Notes under the pieces: model-generated | What the model was told of the DNA's origin: nothing | Databases searched by the model: none | Seen by the model: the letters and a program-made list of their open reading frames with translations, nothing else | Part shown: positions 8,365 to 16,714 of the stretch, piece by piece | Layout: each line of letters opens with the position of its first letter | Position numbering within the stretch: position 1 is the first letter of the stretch | Program-made: the position numbers and the translations under genes | Assembly: GCA_036652035.1 (NCBI GenBank) | Contig: JAVVWR010000045.1 | Location: forward strand, 1-24,832 | Source of the DNA: JAEZVV01 sp036652035 | Lineage (GTDB): Bacteria; Pseudomonadota; Gammaproteobacteria; Burkholderiales; Burkholderiaceae_F | Length of the DNA: 24,832 nucleotides | Reading direction: 5' to 3'

Positions 8365-9741
8365 TCAATTCTCGTTGGCGGCGGCAAGCGCTTCGCTCAA
8401 GCGATCGACCGGCACCACGTCGAGCCCTTCGATCCGGCCCTTGGGCGCATTGGCGCGCGGAATGATGGCGCGCGAAAACCCCAGCTTGGCCGCTTCGCGC
8501 AAACGCTCCTGCCCGCGCGGCGCGGGACGGATCTCGCCCGCCAGACCCACTTCACCAAACACGACCAGACCACGCGCCAAAGGCCGATTTCGGATCGACG
8601 AATTGATCGCCACCAGCACGGCAAGGTCAGCCGCGGGTTCGGTGATCTTGACCCCGCCCACGGCGTTGACAAAGACATCCTGGTCAAACGCCGCGATGCC
8701 CGCATGCCGGTGCAAGACCGCCAGCAACATCGCCAGGCGCTGCTGATCCAGACCCACCGACAGGCGGCGCGGGCTGGGCAGGTGCGAGCCATCGACCAGG
8801 GCCTGGATCTCGACCAGCAAGGGACGAGTGCCCTCTTGCGTGACCAGCACGGCTGAACCCGCCACGCTCGCATCATGCTGGCTGAGAAACAGCGCCGACG
8901 GATTGGAGACGCCGCGCAACCCGCGGTCGGTCATGGCGAACACGCCCAGCTCATTGACCGCGCCAAAGCGGTTTTTGATCGCCCGCACCAGACGGAAGCT
9001 CGAGTGGGTGTCGCCTTCGAAATACAGCACGGTGTCGACGATGTGTTCCAGCACGCGGGGGCCGGCGAGCGCGCCTTCCTTGGTCACATGGCCGACCAGG
9101 ATCACACACGGTCCGCCCTGCTTGGCCAGACGCGTGAGCTGCGCCGCGCATTCGCGCACCTGCGCGACCGAACCCGGCGCCGAACTCAGCTCGGCTGAGA
9201 ACAGGGTCTGGATCGAGTCGACCACCACCACCTCGGGCTGCTCGGCGCCAATCGCCGCTTCGATCCGCTCGAGCTGGATCTCGGCCATCAAGCGCATCCC
9301 GTAAGCGTCGAGACCCAGCCGGCGCGCGCGCAGCGCGATCTGCGCCCCACTCTCCTCGCCACTGACATACAGCACCTTGCGCCCGGACTGCGCCATCACT
9401 GCCAAGGCCTGGAGCAGCAGGGTCGACTTGCCGATGCCGGGGTCACCACCAATCAGCACCACGCCGCCCGGCACCAGGCCGCCACCGAGAACTCGATCGA
9501 ACTCCTCCAGCCCGGTGGCGGTGCGCGGCAATTCCTCGGCTTCGATCGCCGCCAGATCCGCCACCTCGGCGGCACTCACCAGTCCCGCTCGTGAGCTGAC
9601 CGAGAACCGGTTGGCGCTCGCTGCTTCCAGCCGTACTTCGGCCAGCGTGTTCCACGCCTGGCACTGCGGGCACTGCCCCTGCCACTTGGGCGAGGCGCCG
9701 CCGCACTCGCCGCACACATATTGAGTCTTGGGCTTGGCCAT
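8365..9741 (-). CDS. radA: DNA repair protein RadA (Sms)
   Basis: RadA is a RecA-related ATPase with hexameric helicase activity that promotes branch migration during recombination repair. The 458-residue product has the C4 zinc finger Cys10/Cys13/Cys24/Cys27, Walker A GGDPGIGKST (98-107), the RadA-specific KNRFG motif (in KNRFGAVNELGVF), and a C-terminal Lon-protease-like domain (from about residue 290) without a protease catalytic site. The ATG at 9741 overlaps the alr stop by one base (TGATG), which indicates translational coupling, and family homology starts at MAKPKTQYVCGECG. Longer upstream starts lie inside alr and were discarded. Confidence 0.97.
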   Translation of the reverse strand: MAKPKTQYVCGECGGASPKWQGQCPQCQAWNTLAEVRLEAASANRFSVSSRAGLVSAAEVADLAAIEAEELPRTATGLEEFDRVLGGGLVPGGVVLIGGDPGIGKSTLLLQALAVMAQSGRKVLYVSGEESGAQIALRARRLGLDAYGMRLMAEIQLERIEAAIGAEQPEVVVVDSIQTLFSAELSSAPGSVAQVRECAAQLTRLAKQGGPCVILVGHVTKEGALAGPRVLEHIVDTVLYFEGDTHSSFRLVRAIKNRFGAVNELGVFAMTDRGLRGVSNPSALFLSQHDASVAGSAVLVTQEGTRPLLVEIQALVDGSHLPSPRRLSVGLDQQRLAMLLAVLHRHAGIAAFDQDVFVNAVGGVKITEPAADLAVLVAINSSIRNRPLARGLVVFGEVGLAGEIRPAPRGQERLREAAKLGFSRAIIPRANAPKGRIEGLDVVPVDRLSEALAAANEN

Positions 9742-10823
9742 CAGTCCTTCTCTTGCACCGGCACGCGATCGGCCAAGGCGCACATCAATTCGTAACCCAC
9801 GGTGTCGGCCCCGGCCGCCACCTCGTCGATCGACAGGCGTGAGCCCCACAACTCGACCTCGCTGCCAAGGTCGGCCTGCGGCGCATCGGTGAGATCGACC
9901 GTGATCATGTCCATCGACACCCGCCCCGCAAGCCCGACCCGTTGCCCGGCGACCAGCACCGGCGTGCCGTCCTTGGCCCCGCGTGGATAACCGTCGGCAT
10001 AGCCGCAGGCAACCACCCCGATGCGGCTGGGGCGCTGCGTCACAAAGCGCGAGCCGTAACCGACCGCCTCACCCACGGCGAGGCGCTGGACCGCGATGAT
10101 CTGGCTGGAAAGCGTCATGCCGGCGGCAAGACCGAGCGAATCGCGGCTCAACCCTTCCATCGGCGAAGAACCATAAAGCGCAATCCCGGCACGGACCGCG
10201 TCACCGCCCACCTGCGGCTGAAAGAGCAGCGCGGCCGAATTGGCCAGGCAACGACCATCGCCGTCGCACGTCCACGGCGCAGCCAGGGCCTGCATTTGGT
10301 CGTCGACCGCGACCGGTCCGGGATGGGTGCGATCGGCATTGGCGAAATGCATTACCAATCCTTCGACCTGCACGCCAGCCAGCGCTGCGAGCCGCTCTCT
10401 CACTGCGGGCAGCTCCTGCGGCCGAAAACCGAGCCGGTTCATACCGCTGTTGAGCTTGATATGGATACGAATCGGCGAGCCGATCTGCGCCTGCTCGAGC
10501 ATCCGCAGCTGCGCCTCACCATGGACGACGGTTTCCAGCCGCAAAGCTTGAACCAGGTCAAGATCGGCCGGATCGAAGAAACCCTCGAGCAGAAGGATCG
10601 CTTTGCTCCAGCCCGCTGCGCGGGCACGCTGCGCTTCGGCCAAATCGAGCAGAGCCAAACCGTCGGCGGCATCAAAGGCCTGCACGGCGCGCTCGATCCC
10701 ATGACCGTAGGCATTGGCCTTGATGACCGCCCACAGCTTGCGGCGGGCAGCAGCAGCGCGAGCTCGCGCCAGATTGGCGCGCAAGGCACCGAGATGAATC
10801 GTGGCAAGAATCGGACGGGGCAT
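9741..10823 (-). CDS. alr: Alanine racemase
   Basis: Alr is a PLP-dependent enzyme that converts L-alanine to D-alanine for peptidoglycan. The 360-residue product has the normal length. The PLP lysine is in WAVIKANAYGHG near the N-terminus (about residue 35). The C-terminal domain holds GVVACGYADGYPRG and the conserved VSMDMITVDLT. The catalytic tyrosine region is seen in the stretch with VGYGSRF. The start MPRPILATIHLGALRANLA is the family start; further upstream in-frame sequence has no homology. It forms an operon with radA through a one-base overlap and is divergent from lplT. Confidence 0.97.
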   Translation of the reverse strand: MPRPILATIHLGALRANLARARAAAARRKLWAVIKANAYGHGIERAVQAFDAADGLALLDLAEAQRARAAGWSKAILLLEGFFDPADLDLVQALRLETVVHGEAQLRMLEQAQIGSPIRIHIKLNSGMNRLGFRPQELPAVRERLAALAGVQVEGLVMHFANADRTHPGPVAVDDQMQALAAPWTCDGDGRCLANSAALLFQPQVGGDAVRAGIALYGSSPMEGLSRDSLGLAAGMTLSSQIIAVQRLAVGEAVGYGSRFVTQRPSRIGVVACGYADGYPRGAKDGTPVLVAGQRVGLAGRVSMDMITVDLTDAPQADLGSEVELWGSRLSIDEVAAGADTVGYELMCALADRVPVQEKD

Positions 10824-11012
10824 GATCTTGAGTGTCGTGGATGTCCCAAGGATACCGGCCGGGCCGGGGCCAAGCGCCTGAACCCTCGTGCTATAACGCG
10901 ACGCCCTCGCCGGTTTCCATGGCTTTAGCGCGAGGGATCTCGCAACAACCATCGCACAGGCCCGCTTGAAGAAGTTGAACACGCGGATCCCCGCAGCCAA
11001 GGAACCGAGCAC

Positions 11013-12332
11013 ATGAAACGCGGCTTCTACACCATCATGGCCGCGCAGTTCCTGTCGTCGCTTGCCGACAACGCCCTGCTGATTTCCGCCATCGCCCTGC
11101 TGGCCACACTGGGCGCGCCCGCGTGGATGACGCCGATGCTCAAACTTTTCTTTGTTCTGAGCTACGTCTTCCTTGCCGCCTTTGTCGGCGCTTTCGCCGA
11201 TGCCCTGCCCAAGGGCCGGGTGATGTTTCTGACCAATACGATCAAGGTTGGCGGCTGCCTGATGATGCTGTTCGGCTCGCACCCGCTGCTCGCCTACGCA
11301 GTCGTCGGCATTGGCGCGGCGGCGTATTCGCCTGCCAAATACGGCATCCTCACCGAGCTTCTGCCGCCCGACAAACTGGTCGTGGCCAATGGCTGGATCG
11401 AAGGCCTGACGGTGAGCTCGATCATCCTGGGCTTTGTGCTGGGCGGCATTTTGATCAGCCCGCAGGTGTCCTCCTGGCTGCTCGCTTTCGACGTCCCGTG
11501 GATCGGCACCGGCATCGAGCAGCCGCCACAAGCGGCGATCTCGGTCATCGTCTTCGTCTACGTCAGCGCCGCCATCGCCAACCTGTTCATTCCCGACACC
11601 GGCGCCCGCTATCAAAGCCAATCGATCCATCCGGTGCAGATGGTCAAGGGATTCGTCCACTCCTGCGCCTTGCTGTGGAAAGACAAGCTCGGCCAGATCT
11701 CACTTGCCGTCACCACGCTGTTCTGGGGGGCAGGAGCGACGCTGCAGTTTCTGGTTCTCACGTGGGCCGAGCAGGTGCTGGGGATGAATCTCTCGAAGGG
11801 CGCCATCCTGCAGGCGGTAGTCGCCATCGGCATCGCCCTCGGTTCGGTCTACGCCGCGGCGCGAGTGTCCCTGCGGCAGTCGATCTCGGTATTGCCGGTC
11901 GGGATCGCGATGGGCCTGGTCGTCGCGGTCATGGCTTTCTATGGCCCGGCGCTTGTTCCCGCCGGCGGGATCGATATCGGCACGATTCACCTTGCCTGGT
12001 TCATCGTGATTGCTTGCGCCATGCTCGTCGTCGTTGGCGCGCTGGCCGGTTTCTTCGTGGTGCCAATGAACGCGCTGCTGCAACATCGCGGCCACGTCCT
12101 GATGAGCGCGGGCCGCTCCATCGCCGTGCAGAACTTCAACGAGAATCTGTCGATTCTCGTCATGCTTGGCATTTACGCTGGACTGGTATGGGCCGAGTGC
12201 TCGGTGCAAACCATCATGCTGCTCTTTGGTTTATTTGTCGCCGCGACCATGGCGATGGTGATGGTGCGTCATCGTGCCAACCAGCGCGCGTTCGATTCAG
12301 TCGCGCTCATTGGCGAGGGCAAACACCCATGA
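11013..12332 (+). CDS. lplT: Lysophospholipid transporter LplT (MFS)
   Basis: LplT is an inner-membrane major facilitator that flips lysophospholipids into the cytoplasm for re-acylation. The 439-residue product has about 12 hydrophobic segments. The N-terminus MKRGFYTIMAAQFLSSLADN and the segment AAYSPAKYGILTELLP (about 107-122) are typical of LplT. The loop ARYQSQSIHPVQMV separates the two six-helix halves. A GGA ribosome-binding site precedes the ATG, and a strong intrinsic terminator follows the stop. No acyltransferase/acyl-ACP synthetase (aas) is adjacent; in Escherichia coli lplT is linked to aas, so here the partner must be elsewhere. Confidence 0.93.
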   Translation: MKRGFYTIMAAQFLSSLADNALLISAIALLATLGAPAWMTPMLKLFFVLSYVFLAAFVGAFADALPKGRVMFLTNTIKVGGCLMMLFGSHPLLAYAVVGIGAAAYSPAKYGILTELLPPDKLVVANGWIEGLTVSSIILGFVLGGILISPQVSSWLLAFDVPWIGTGIEQPPQAAISVIVFVYVSAAIANLFIPDTGARYQSQSIHPVQMVKGFVHSCALLWKDKLGQISLAVTTLFWGAGATLQFLVLTWAEQVLGMNLSKGAILQAVVAIGIALGSVYAAARVSLRQSISVLPVGIAMGLVVAVMAFYGPALVPAGGIDIGTIHLAWFIVIACAMLVVVGALAGFFVVPMNALLQHRGHVLMSAGRSIAVQNFNENLSILVMLGIYAGLVWAECSVQTIMLLFGLFVAATMAMVMVRHRANQRAFDSVALIGEGKHP

Positions 12333-12357
12333 ATCGCCGCCAGTCATAACCCTCCCC

Positions 12358-12379
12358 GGGCGCAATCGCGCCCTTTTTT
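12358..12379 (+). terminator. Rho-independent terminator of lplT
   Basis: GGGCGC (12358-12363), the loop AATC and GCGCCC (12368-12373) form a perfect 6-bp stem followed directly by six T (12374-12379), 25 bases after the lplT stop. Confidence 0.9.
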
Positions 12380-12818
12380 ACGTGCCTGGCATCCCGCAGA
12401 CGCCACCGGCCAACGCTGCCTTTTCGGGACAAAACAAGCATCTACCGCGCCACCGCGCTCGCGCCCGTCGTGCGATCCATGAGCGGCGTCAATTGGCGTG
12501 CCCGTAGACGCGTCCCCCGCTGCGGCAAGTCAAATCATTTCGCCCGTTTTAGGCGCAAATTCTGCTTTAGGAATCTCTCCCGGATCCGTCGCCATCGGCC
12601 ACTGGCCGCGATGAATAGCGGGGCAGAAAAAATTGCATCCAAAGCTGTTGTGGAGGTTACGAATACTGCTTCTTGATACCCGGTCGCGCTGCCGTTGGGC
12701 TACGCATTGAGGGAAGGTCCGTGCCGCGCCCGCTTTGTATTGACCAACTCCAAACCGCCACGACCGGCACGACTTGCGCGGCATCCATCATTGATTTAGC
12801 CCAGTTTGAGGTTTTCTC
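12380..12818. other. Gene-less interval upstream of frdC
   Basis: About 440 bases have no convincing coding region on either strand. Short open frames here lack codon bias and ribosome-binding sites. The stretch from roughly 12530 to 12680 is richer in A and T than the surroundings. I found no clear FNR/ANR-type dyad (TTGAT-N4-ATCAA) and no strong sigma-70 promoter. The interval ends with the frdC ribosome-binding site GAGG. It presumably holds the frdC promoter. Confidence 0.6.
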
Positions 12819-13679
12819 ATGAGCCACACAGCACAGCCCACCGCACCAGGAATGACGTTCTCGCCCGAGAGCCGTCGCATCATTGCCGGAGTTGGTTTAT
12901 CGCACGCGCGAAGAAAAAGTCGATTGCCGGCTTTCATGGACGTCACCCAAAGCGCCACCGGCCTGGTTCTCGCCCTGTTTCTTTGGGCTCACATGTGTTT
13001 TACCAGCAGCATTTTGATCAGCAAGGATGCGTTCTGGACTTTGGTACAGGCCTCGGGTGGCTATTTCATCACCGGACGTGACATGCCGTGGGTCCACTCG
13101 GTGGTGGTGGCCATCATGCTGGCGCTCGTGGCGGTTCACGCCATCCTCGCGCTGCGCAAGTTCCCGATCAACTATCGCCAGTACCGCAATTTCACCGGCC
13201 ATTACAAACTGATCCGCCACGGTGACACCACGCTTTGGTGGGTCCAGGTCGTCACTGGCGTCGCGCTCACGGCCTTGGCCTTCCCGCATCTGCTCGAGAT
13301 GATGATGCGCCCGGAAGAAATCGGACCGTACCAATCGGGCCTGCGCGTGTATGAATCCTGGCTCGCCGTCTCGCTTCTTTTCCTCGTCGCCACCGAAGTT
13401 CACGGCGCCATCGGCCTCTATCGCATCTGCGTGAAGTGGGGCTTTTTTGAGGGCAAGAACCCGGACGAAAGCCGTCGCCGCCTCAAGGCCGGCATGTGGG
13501 CGCTGATCGCCATCTTGCTCACCGCCGGATCGCTCACGCTCGGCGCCTATTACAAGCTTGGCTCTGAAGTGCAGTACACGCCCGAAGCCGTCTACACCCC
13601 GGCCTGGCTGCGCAACCCGCCGCAAGCTGAGGCCCCGAGCTGGTGGCCGTCGTGGATCAAGGGCGCGCCGCAACACTAA
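12819..13679 (+). CDS. frdC: Dihaem cytochrome b subunit of fumarate reductase (Wolinella type), orphan
   Basis: In dihaem quinol:fumarate reductases this membrane subunit oxidises menaquinol and passes electrons through two b haems to the iron-sulfur subunit. The 286-residue product closely resembles the Wolinella succinogenes FrdC family. All four haem-ligand histidines are in the expected places: His58 (LWAHM), His107 (VHAILALRKFPINYRQY), His157 (FPHLLEMM) and His195 (EVHGAIGLYR). Glu193, the position of the proton-pathway glutamate, is also kept. Five membrane helices are visible. The ATG has a GAGG site seven bases upstream. No frdA or frdB (flavoprotein, iron-sulfur) follows; the next gene is on the other strand. 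The C-terminus is longer than in Wolinella, with a tryptophan/proline-rich end. Confidence 0.92.
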   Translation: MSHTAQPTAPGMTFSPESRRIIAGVGLSHARRKSRLPAFMDVTQSATGLVLALFLWAHMCFTSSILISKDAFWTLVQASGGYFITGRDMPWVHSVVVAIMLALVAVHAILALRKFPINYRQYRNFTGHYKLIRHGDTTLWWVQVVTGVALTALAFPHLLEMMMRPEEIGPYQSGLRVYESWLAVSLLFLVATEVHGAIGLYRICVKWGFFEGKNPDESRRRLKAGMWALIAILLTAGSLTLGAYYKLGSEVQYTPEAVYTPAWLRNPPQAEAPSWWPSWIKGAPQH

Positions 13680-13699
13680 GCTCTCGCCCGTCTAAACCT

Positions 13700-13727
13700 A
13701 AGGCCGCGCAGAATTCTGCGCGGCCTT
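13700..13727. terminator. 28-base perfect palindrome between frdC and the glycosylase gene
   Basis: AAGGCCGCGCA, GAATTC and TGCGCGGCCTT form a perfect palindrome located exactly between the converging frdC (stop 13679) and uracil-DNA glycosylase (stop 13741) genes. A bidirectional terminator is the natural reading. No T tract follows on either strand, so efficiency is uncertain. Confidence 0.6.
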
Positions 13728-13740
13728 GTCATATCTGCGA

Positions 13741-14825
13741 TCAGGGATGTTCGGATCCAGCCGACGCTGCGGTCCGCTTGGCAAGCAGCAGGTCTTCCCA
13801 GCTCTTGGCCTTGTCGGCCAGATTGCGCAGCAGATACGCCGGGTGATAACTCACCACCACCGGCACCTTGCGGTCCGCGATCTCAATCGAGTGAAGGCGT
13901 CCGCGCAGGCCGGCGATGCTGGTATCGCTCGCCAACAGCGACTGCGCCGCAAACCGCCCCAGCACCATCACGACCGCCGGATTGACGAGTTCGAGCTGAC
14001 GCGCCAGAAATGGCGAACACGCTGCCACTTCTTCCGGCAAGGGATTGCGGTTGCCAGGCGGACGGCATTTGAGAACGTTGGTGATCAAGACCCCGGGACC
14101 GCGCGCCAGATCGATGGCCGCCAACATGGTGTCGAGCAGCTTGCCGGCCTGACCCACAAACGGTTCGCCGCGCATGTCTTCGTCGGCTCCCGGCGCTTCG
14201 CCCACCAGCATCCAGCGCGCACTGGGCTCGCCCGCAGCGAAAACCGTCTGGGTGCGCGATTCGCACAGACCGCAAGCACGGCAGTGCTCAACCTCGATCC
14301 GCAACTCGTCCCAACTCATCGCCGCAATCCGCCGGGCACGCTCCGGATCGACCACGATCGGAGCCGCCACTGCGGCCGGCGGCGGTGCAACTCGCGCCGG
14401 GCGCGGCGTCATCACTCGCGGCGCGCTGCGGCCAGCAGGCGGCACGGGCCTAGCTGCGGGTATGGGAGCCGTTATCGGCACGGCGGCAGGCGCTGCGCTG
14501 GACGGCGCCAGAGCAGGCGCGAGCGCCGCAGGAGCCGGCATGGGTGCAGCGCGCCGGGGCANNNNNNNNNNNNNNNNNNNNNNNNNNNNNNNNNNNNNNN
14601 NNNNNNNNNNNNNNNNNNNNNNNNNNNNNNNNNNNNNNNNNNNNNNNNNNNNNNNNNNNNNGCCAGAGCAGGCGCGAGCGCCGCAGGAGCCGGCATGGGT
14701 GCAGCGCGCCGGGGCAACGTGCCAATCACGGGAATATCGGCCCAGGCGACCGAGCCACGCGCAACCCAGCGCGCACCCAGACCCATGGCGTCCCATAGCG
14801 CGGCGCGACGTGGATCGAGGCTCAT
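13741..14825 (-). CDS. Uracil-DNA glycosylase, family 4 type (interrupted by assembly gap)
   Basis: The enzyme removes uracil from DNA. The catalytic domain is at the C-terminus: iron-sulfur ligands CRACGLC and, further on, LKCRPPGNRNP and EEVAAC; the motif GEAPGADED that contacts uracil; and the HPAYLLR motif. The N-terminus MSLDPRRAALWDAMGLGARW (from ATG 14825) is joined to the domain by a long alanine/proline-rich linker. 100 N at 14562-14661 lie inside the linker and put the two halves in different frames. The 55 bases before and after the N are identical. Removing the N and one copy (155 bases) restores one open frame of 309 residues. A TTG at 14873 is an alternative start. It is the third gene after tsaB and rimI. 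Confidence 0.88.
14507..14561. repeat. 55-bp contig-end duplicate, left copy
   Basis: These 55 bases immediately before the N run are identical to 14662-14716 immediately after it. The sequence encodes the linker peptide PRRAAPMPAPAALAPAL on the minus strand. The exact 55-base length suggests an unmerged k-mer overlap between contigs rather than a biological repeat. Confidence 0.9.
14562..14661. other. Assembly gap, 100 N
   Basis: This is a run of exactly 100 N, the conventional filler for a scaffold join of unknown length. It lies in the GC-rich linker of the glycosylase gene. The true distance is probably -55, that is, the two contigs overlap. Confidence 0.98.
14662..14716. repeat. 55-bp contig-end duplicate, right copy
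   Basis: Identical to 14507-14561. See the left copy and the glycosylase entry. Confidence 0.9.
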
Positions 14826-14862
14826 GCGTGCCCGCCCGTCCGTCCCGCTGGCAAGACCGTGT

Positions 14863-15330
14863 TCATAAGGCAATCCGCATGACCAGCGCGTCTTCGCGAC
14901 CGCCAGGTGCGGGGTAGTAATTCCGCCTCACACCGATGCGCTCGAAGCCGTAGCGCTCGTAAAGTTTGAGCGCCGCCGCGTTCGACGGCCGGACTTCGAG
15001 CAGCATCGACTGCGCACCGTACTCACGTGCCACGCCCGCCAGCCATTCGAGCGTGCGAAAACCCAGGCCCTGCCCCTGATAAGGCCGCGCCACCGACAGG
15101 TTGAGCAAATGCACCTCGTCGAGCACCGACATCAAGACGCCGTAGGCCGCCACCGCTTCATTCTCATCGCGCAGCAACCAGACCGAGTAACCGGACTTGA
15201 GCGCATCGACGAAATTGCCGCGAGTCCAGGGGTAGGGATAAATCTCGTTTTCAACCGGCATCACCGCGTCGAGATCGGCTTCAGCCAAAGGCTGGAAGGC
15301 GTCGAGCGCCGGCTTGGGCCAGGCACTCAC
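14863..15330 (-). CDS. rimI: Ribosomal protein S18-alanine N-acetyltransferase family (RimI)
   Basis: RimI is a GNAT-fold enzyme that acetylates the N-terminal alanine of ribosomal protein S18. The 155-residue product has the acetyl-CoA binding motif VARPYQGQGLGFRTL (about 80-94), the preceding strand DEVHLLNLSV, and the RimI-typical LEVRPSNAAALKLYERYGF (about 113-131). The N-terminal EIYPYPWTRGNF is also characteristic. The start codon is GTG and overlaps the tsaB stop (GTGA), so the two are translationally coupled. The glycosylase start lies 37 bases after the rimI stop. Confidence 0.95.
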   Translation of the reverse strand: MSAWPKPALDAFQPLAEADLDAVMPVENEIYPYPWTRGNFVDALKSGYSVWLLRDENEAVAAYGVLMSVLDEVHLLNLSVARPYQGQGLGFRTLEWLAGVAREYGAQSMLLEVRPSNAAALKLYERYGFERIGVRRNYYPAPGGREDALVMRIAL

Positions 15331-16046
15331 ATTCGCTCTCCGGCTGCGCGCTGGGCGATGGTCAGAGCCACTCGATCACGCACGTAGAGCGGCGCCGCCA
15401 GGGCTGGGGCCTCGGCGCGACCGGCCAGAAAATCGGCCGCGCCCAACCGGGCAATCCAGGCTGCGCTGGCAACCTGCTCGCGCGACGTGCGCCAGGGCGC
15501 GCTGGCCGGCCAAGCGTCGGGATAGACACCCAGCGCGTCGCCCGCCACCACATCGCAGTCATTGGCCCGCGCCAGATCGGCCAGCTCGGCGGGCGCCGCC
15601 AGCATCGGCGGCTCGATCTCGATCAGTTCAAACAGACTCGGCCCGCGCTCGTAGATGGCGCAATATGCCTCGCTCATGCGGGCGTCCATCGCGCACAAGA
15701 CGCGGCGGGCGGCAGGGTCATCAGCCAAAGCCGCCACTGCCAGAGCGCGCAGATTGCCGACCGCGACCACAGGTTTTTCCACCGCCCAGGCCAAACCTTG
15801 CACCACGCCACAGGCGATCCGCAAGCCGGTGAAGGAGCCCGGACCGGCACCAAACGCCATCGCGTCAAGGTCAGTCATGGCGTAACCGCCTTCCTTGAGC
15901 ACGCTCTCGACCATGCCAAGAATCAGTTGCGAATGACGCTGACCGGCGCGCTCCAGGCGCTGCCAGGTCTGGCCGCGAGCGGTCAAAGCCACCGAACAGA
16001 AGTCGGTGGCGGTATCGAGGGCAAGTAGGGCTGGAGTCTTTGACAT
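15327..16046 (-). CDS. tsaB: tRNA threonylcarbamoyladenosine biosynthesis protein TsaB
   Basis: TsaB is the scaffold partner of TsaD in making the t6A modification next to the anticodon of ANN-decoding tRNAs. The 239-residue product starts with the ASKHA-fold signature LALDTATDFCSVAL (about 8-21). It contains FGAGPGSFTGLRIACGVVQG (about 66-85), the hallmark of the family. Length is normal. It is the first gene of the tsaB-rimI-glycosylase operon, with an ATG start at 16046. Confidence 0.96.
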   Translation of the reverse strand: MSKTPALLALDTATDFCSVALTARGQTWQRLERAGQRHSQLILGMVESVLKEGGYAMTDLDAMAFGAGPGSFTGLRIACGVVQGLAWAVEKPVVAVGNLRALAVAALADDPAARRVLCAMDARMSEAYCAIYERGPSLFELIEIEPPMLAAPAELADLARANDCDVVAGDALGVYPDAWPASAPWRTSREQVASAAWIARLGAADFLAGRAEAPALAAPLYVRDRVALTIAQRAAGERM

Positions 16047-16108
16047 CGGTCGCGCGGCGCGCGCGCCATCGAGAGTAGGCAGTGGATTCTATCGGACCGC
16101 TGCCCGCT

Positions 16109-16552
16109 TCATGGCCGACGACGCGGCTCGTAACGATCGTGATGCGGCATCTCACGGTTCGCTTCGCGGATCTGATCGCGTAATTGCTGACGCTCTTCGG
16201 GGCTCAGGCGGCGCTGTGGCGGGCCGCTGCGCGGATCTTCCCCATCATGACGCCGGTGTTGCTCATGCCGTTCGAGAAAACGGTTGCGCATCTGCTCGCG
16301 TTCCTGCGGGCTCATTCGCTCGCGCATTGCGGCACGCTCCTCGGGCGCCATCCGGCGCCAGGCGCGTTCGCGCTCGTGCATGTCCGATCCGCTGCGGCCG
16401 CCCATGTCGCCCCGCGGGCTCGGCTCGGCCGCCTCCCAGCGCGCACGACCGCCCTCGCCCATCGGCTGCGCGGCGACAGCGAAGGCAAGAAGCGATAGGC
16501 ATAGGAAAACGTGGAGTCGAATCACATCCGTCCGGCGGCAAGCGTCATTCAT
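16109..16552 (-). CDS. Small exported highly charged protein, divergent from ompR
   Basis: The product has 147 residues and an N-terminal signal peptide: basic MNDACRRTDVIR, hydrophobic HVFLCLSLLAFAVAAQ, and a likely cut after AVA or AAQ near residue 29. The mature part is very rich in Arg, Glu and Met with repeated helical units: MAPEERAAMRERMSPQERE (68-86) and LSPEERQQLRDQIREANRE (116-134). The form SPEER-xx-R recalls small periplasmic proteins of the DUF3106, Spy/CpxP or metal-sensor type, but no family can be fixed and the LTxxQ motif is absent. It is transcribed divergently from the OmpR/EnvZ pair, an arrangement that suggests an accessory periplasmic component or target of that system. 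The ATG at 16552 is the only one that includes the full signal peptide. Confidence 0.7.
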   Translation of the reverse strand: MNDACRRTDVIRLHVFLCLSLLAFAVAAQPMGEGGRARWEAAEPSPRGDMGGRSGSDMHERERAWRRMAPEERAAMRERMSPQEREQMRNRFLERHEQHRRHDGEDPRSGPPQRRLSPEERQQLRDQIREANREMPHHDRYEPRRRP

Positions 16553-16622
16553 CAATAGTGAGAATGCTAGAGCCTGCGTTGAGTTGGCGCAGCCGGTCGC
16601 GGTCAAAACTCCACCGCACCGA

Positions 16623-16638
16623 GGTAAAGTTTGTAACA
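16623..16638 (+). promoter_or_regulatory. OmpR-box-like site in the divergent intergenic region
   Basis: GGTAAAGTTTGTAACA resembles the known enterobacterial OmpR half-sites, which contain TTTGTAACA. It lies about 70 bases upstream of the small exported-protein gene and about 77 bases upstream of the chosen ompR start. Autoregulation of ompR and control of the divergent gene are plausible. This is pattern-based only. Confidence 0.35.
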
Positions 16639-16714
16639 CGCTGTTGTGCTGGGCCGATGGCGCCGATCTAGCCTTCACCGCAAGCCCACAATGCCATTTC
16701 GTTTCAGTCGTTCG

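Noticed and set aside
10904..10936. 7-bp inverted repeat CCCTCGC/GCGAGGG between alr and lplT
   Set aside because: The loop is 19 bases with no T tract, and the region is GC-rich enough for this by chance. It gives no firm regulatory reading.
9741..11660. Long version of alanine racemase with a 279-residue N-terminal extension
   Set aside because: The extension reads antisense into lplT and has no homology. The family start MPRPILATIHLG at 10823 explains the gene.
12530..12784. 84-codon minus-strand open frame in the gene-less interval
   Set aside because: There is no ribosome-binding site, the composition is random, it has no recognisable motif, and it overlaps the expected frdC promoter region.
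14507..14716. Direct repeat pair with spacer that might suggest a CRISPR unit, minisatellite or mobile-element target duplication
   Set aside because: The spacer is 100 N filler and the repeats are exact 55-base contig ends inside a coding linker. Assembly overlap explains everything.
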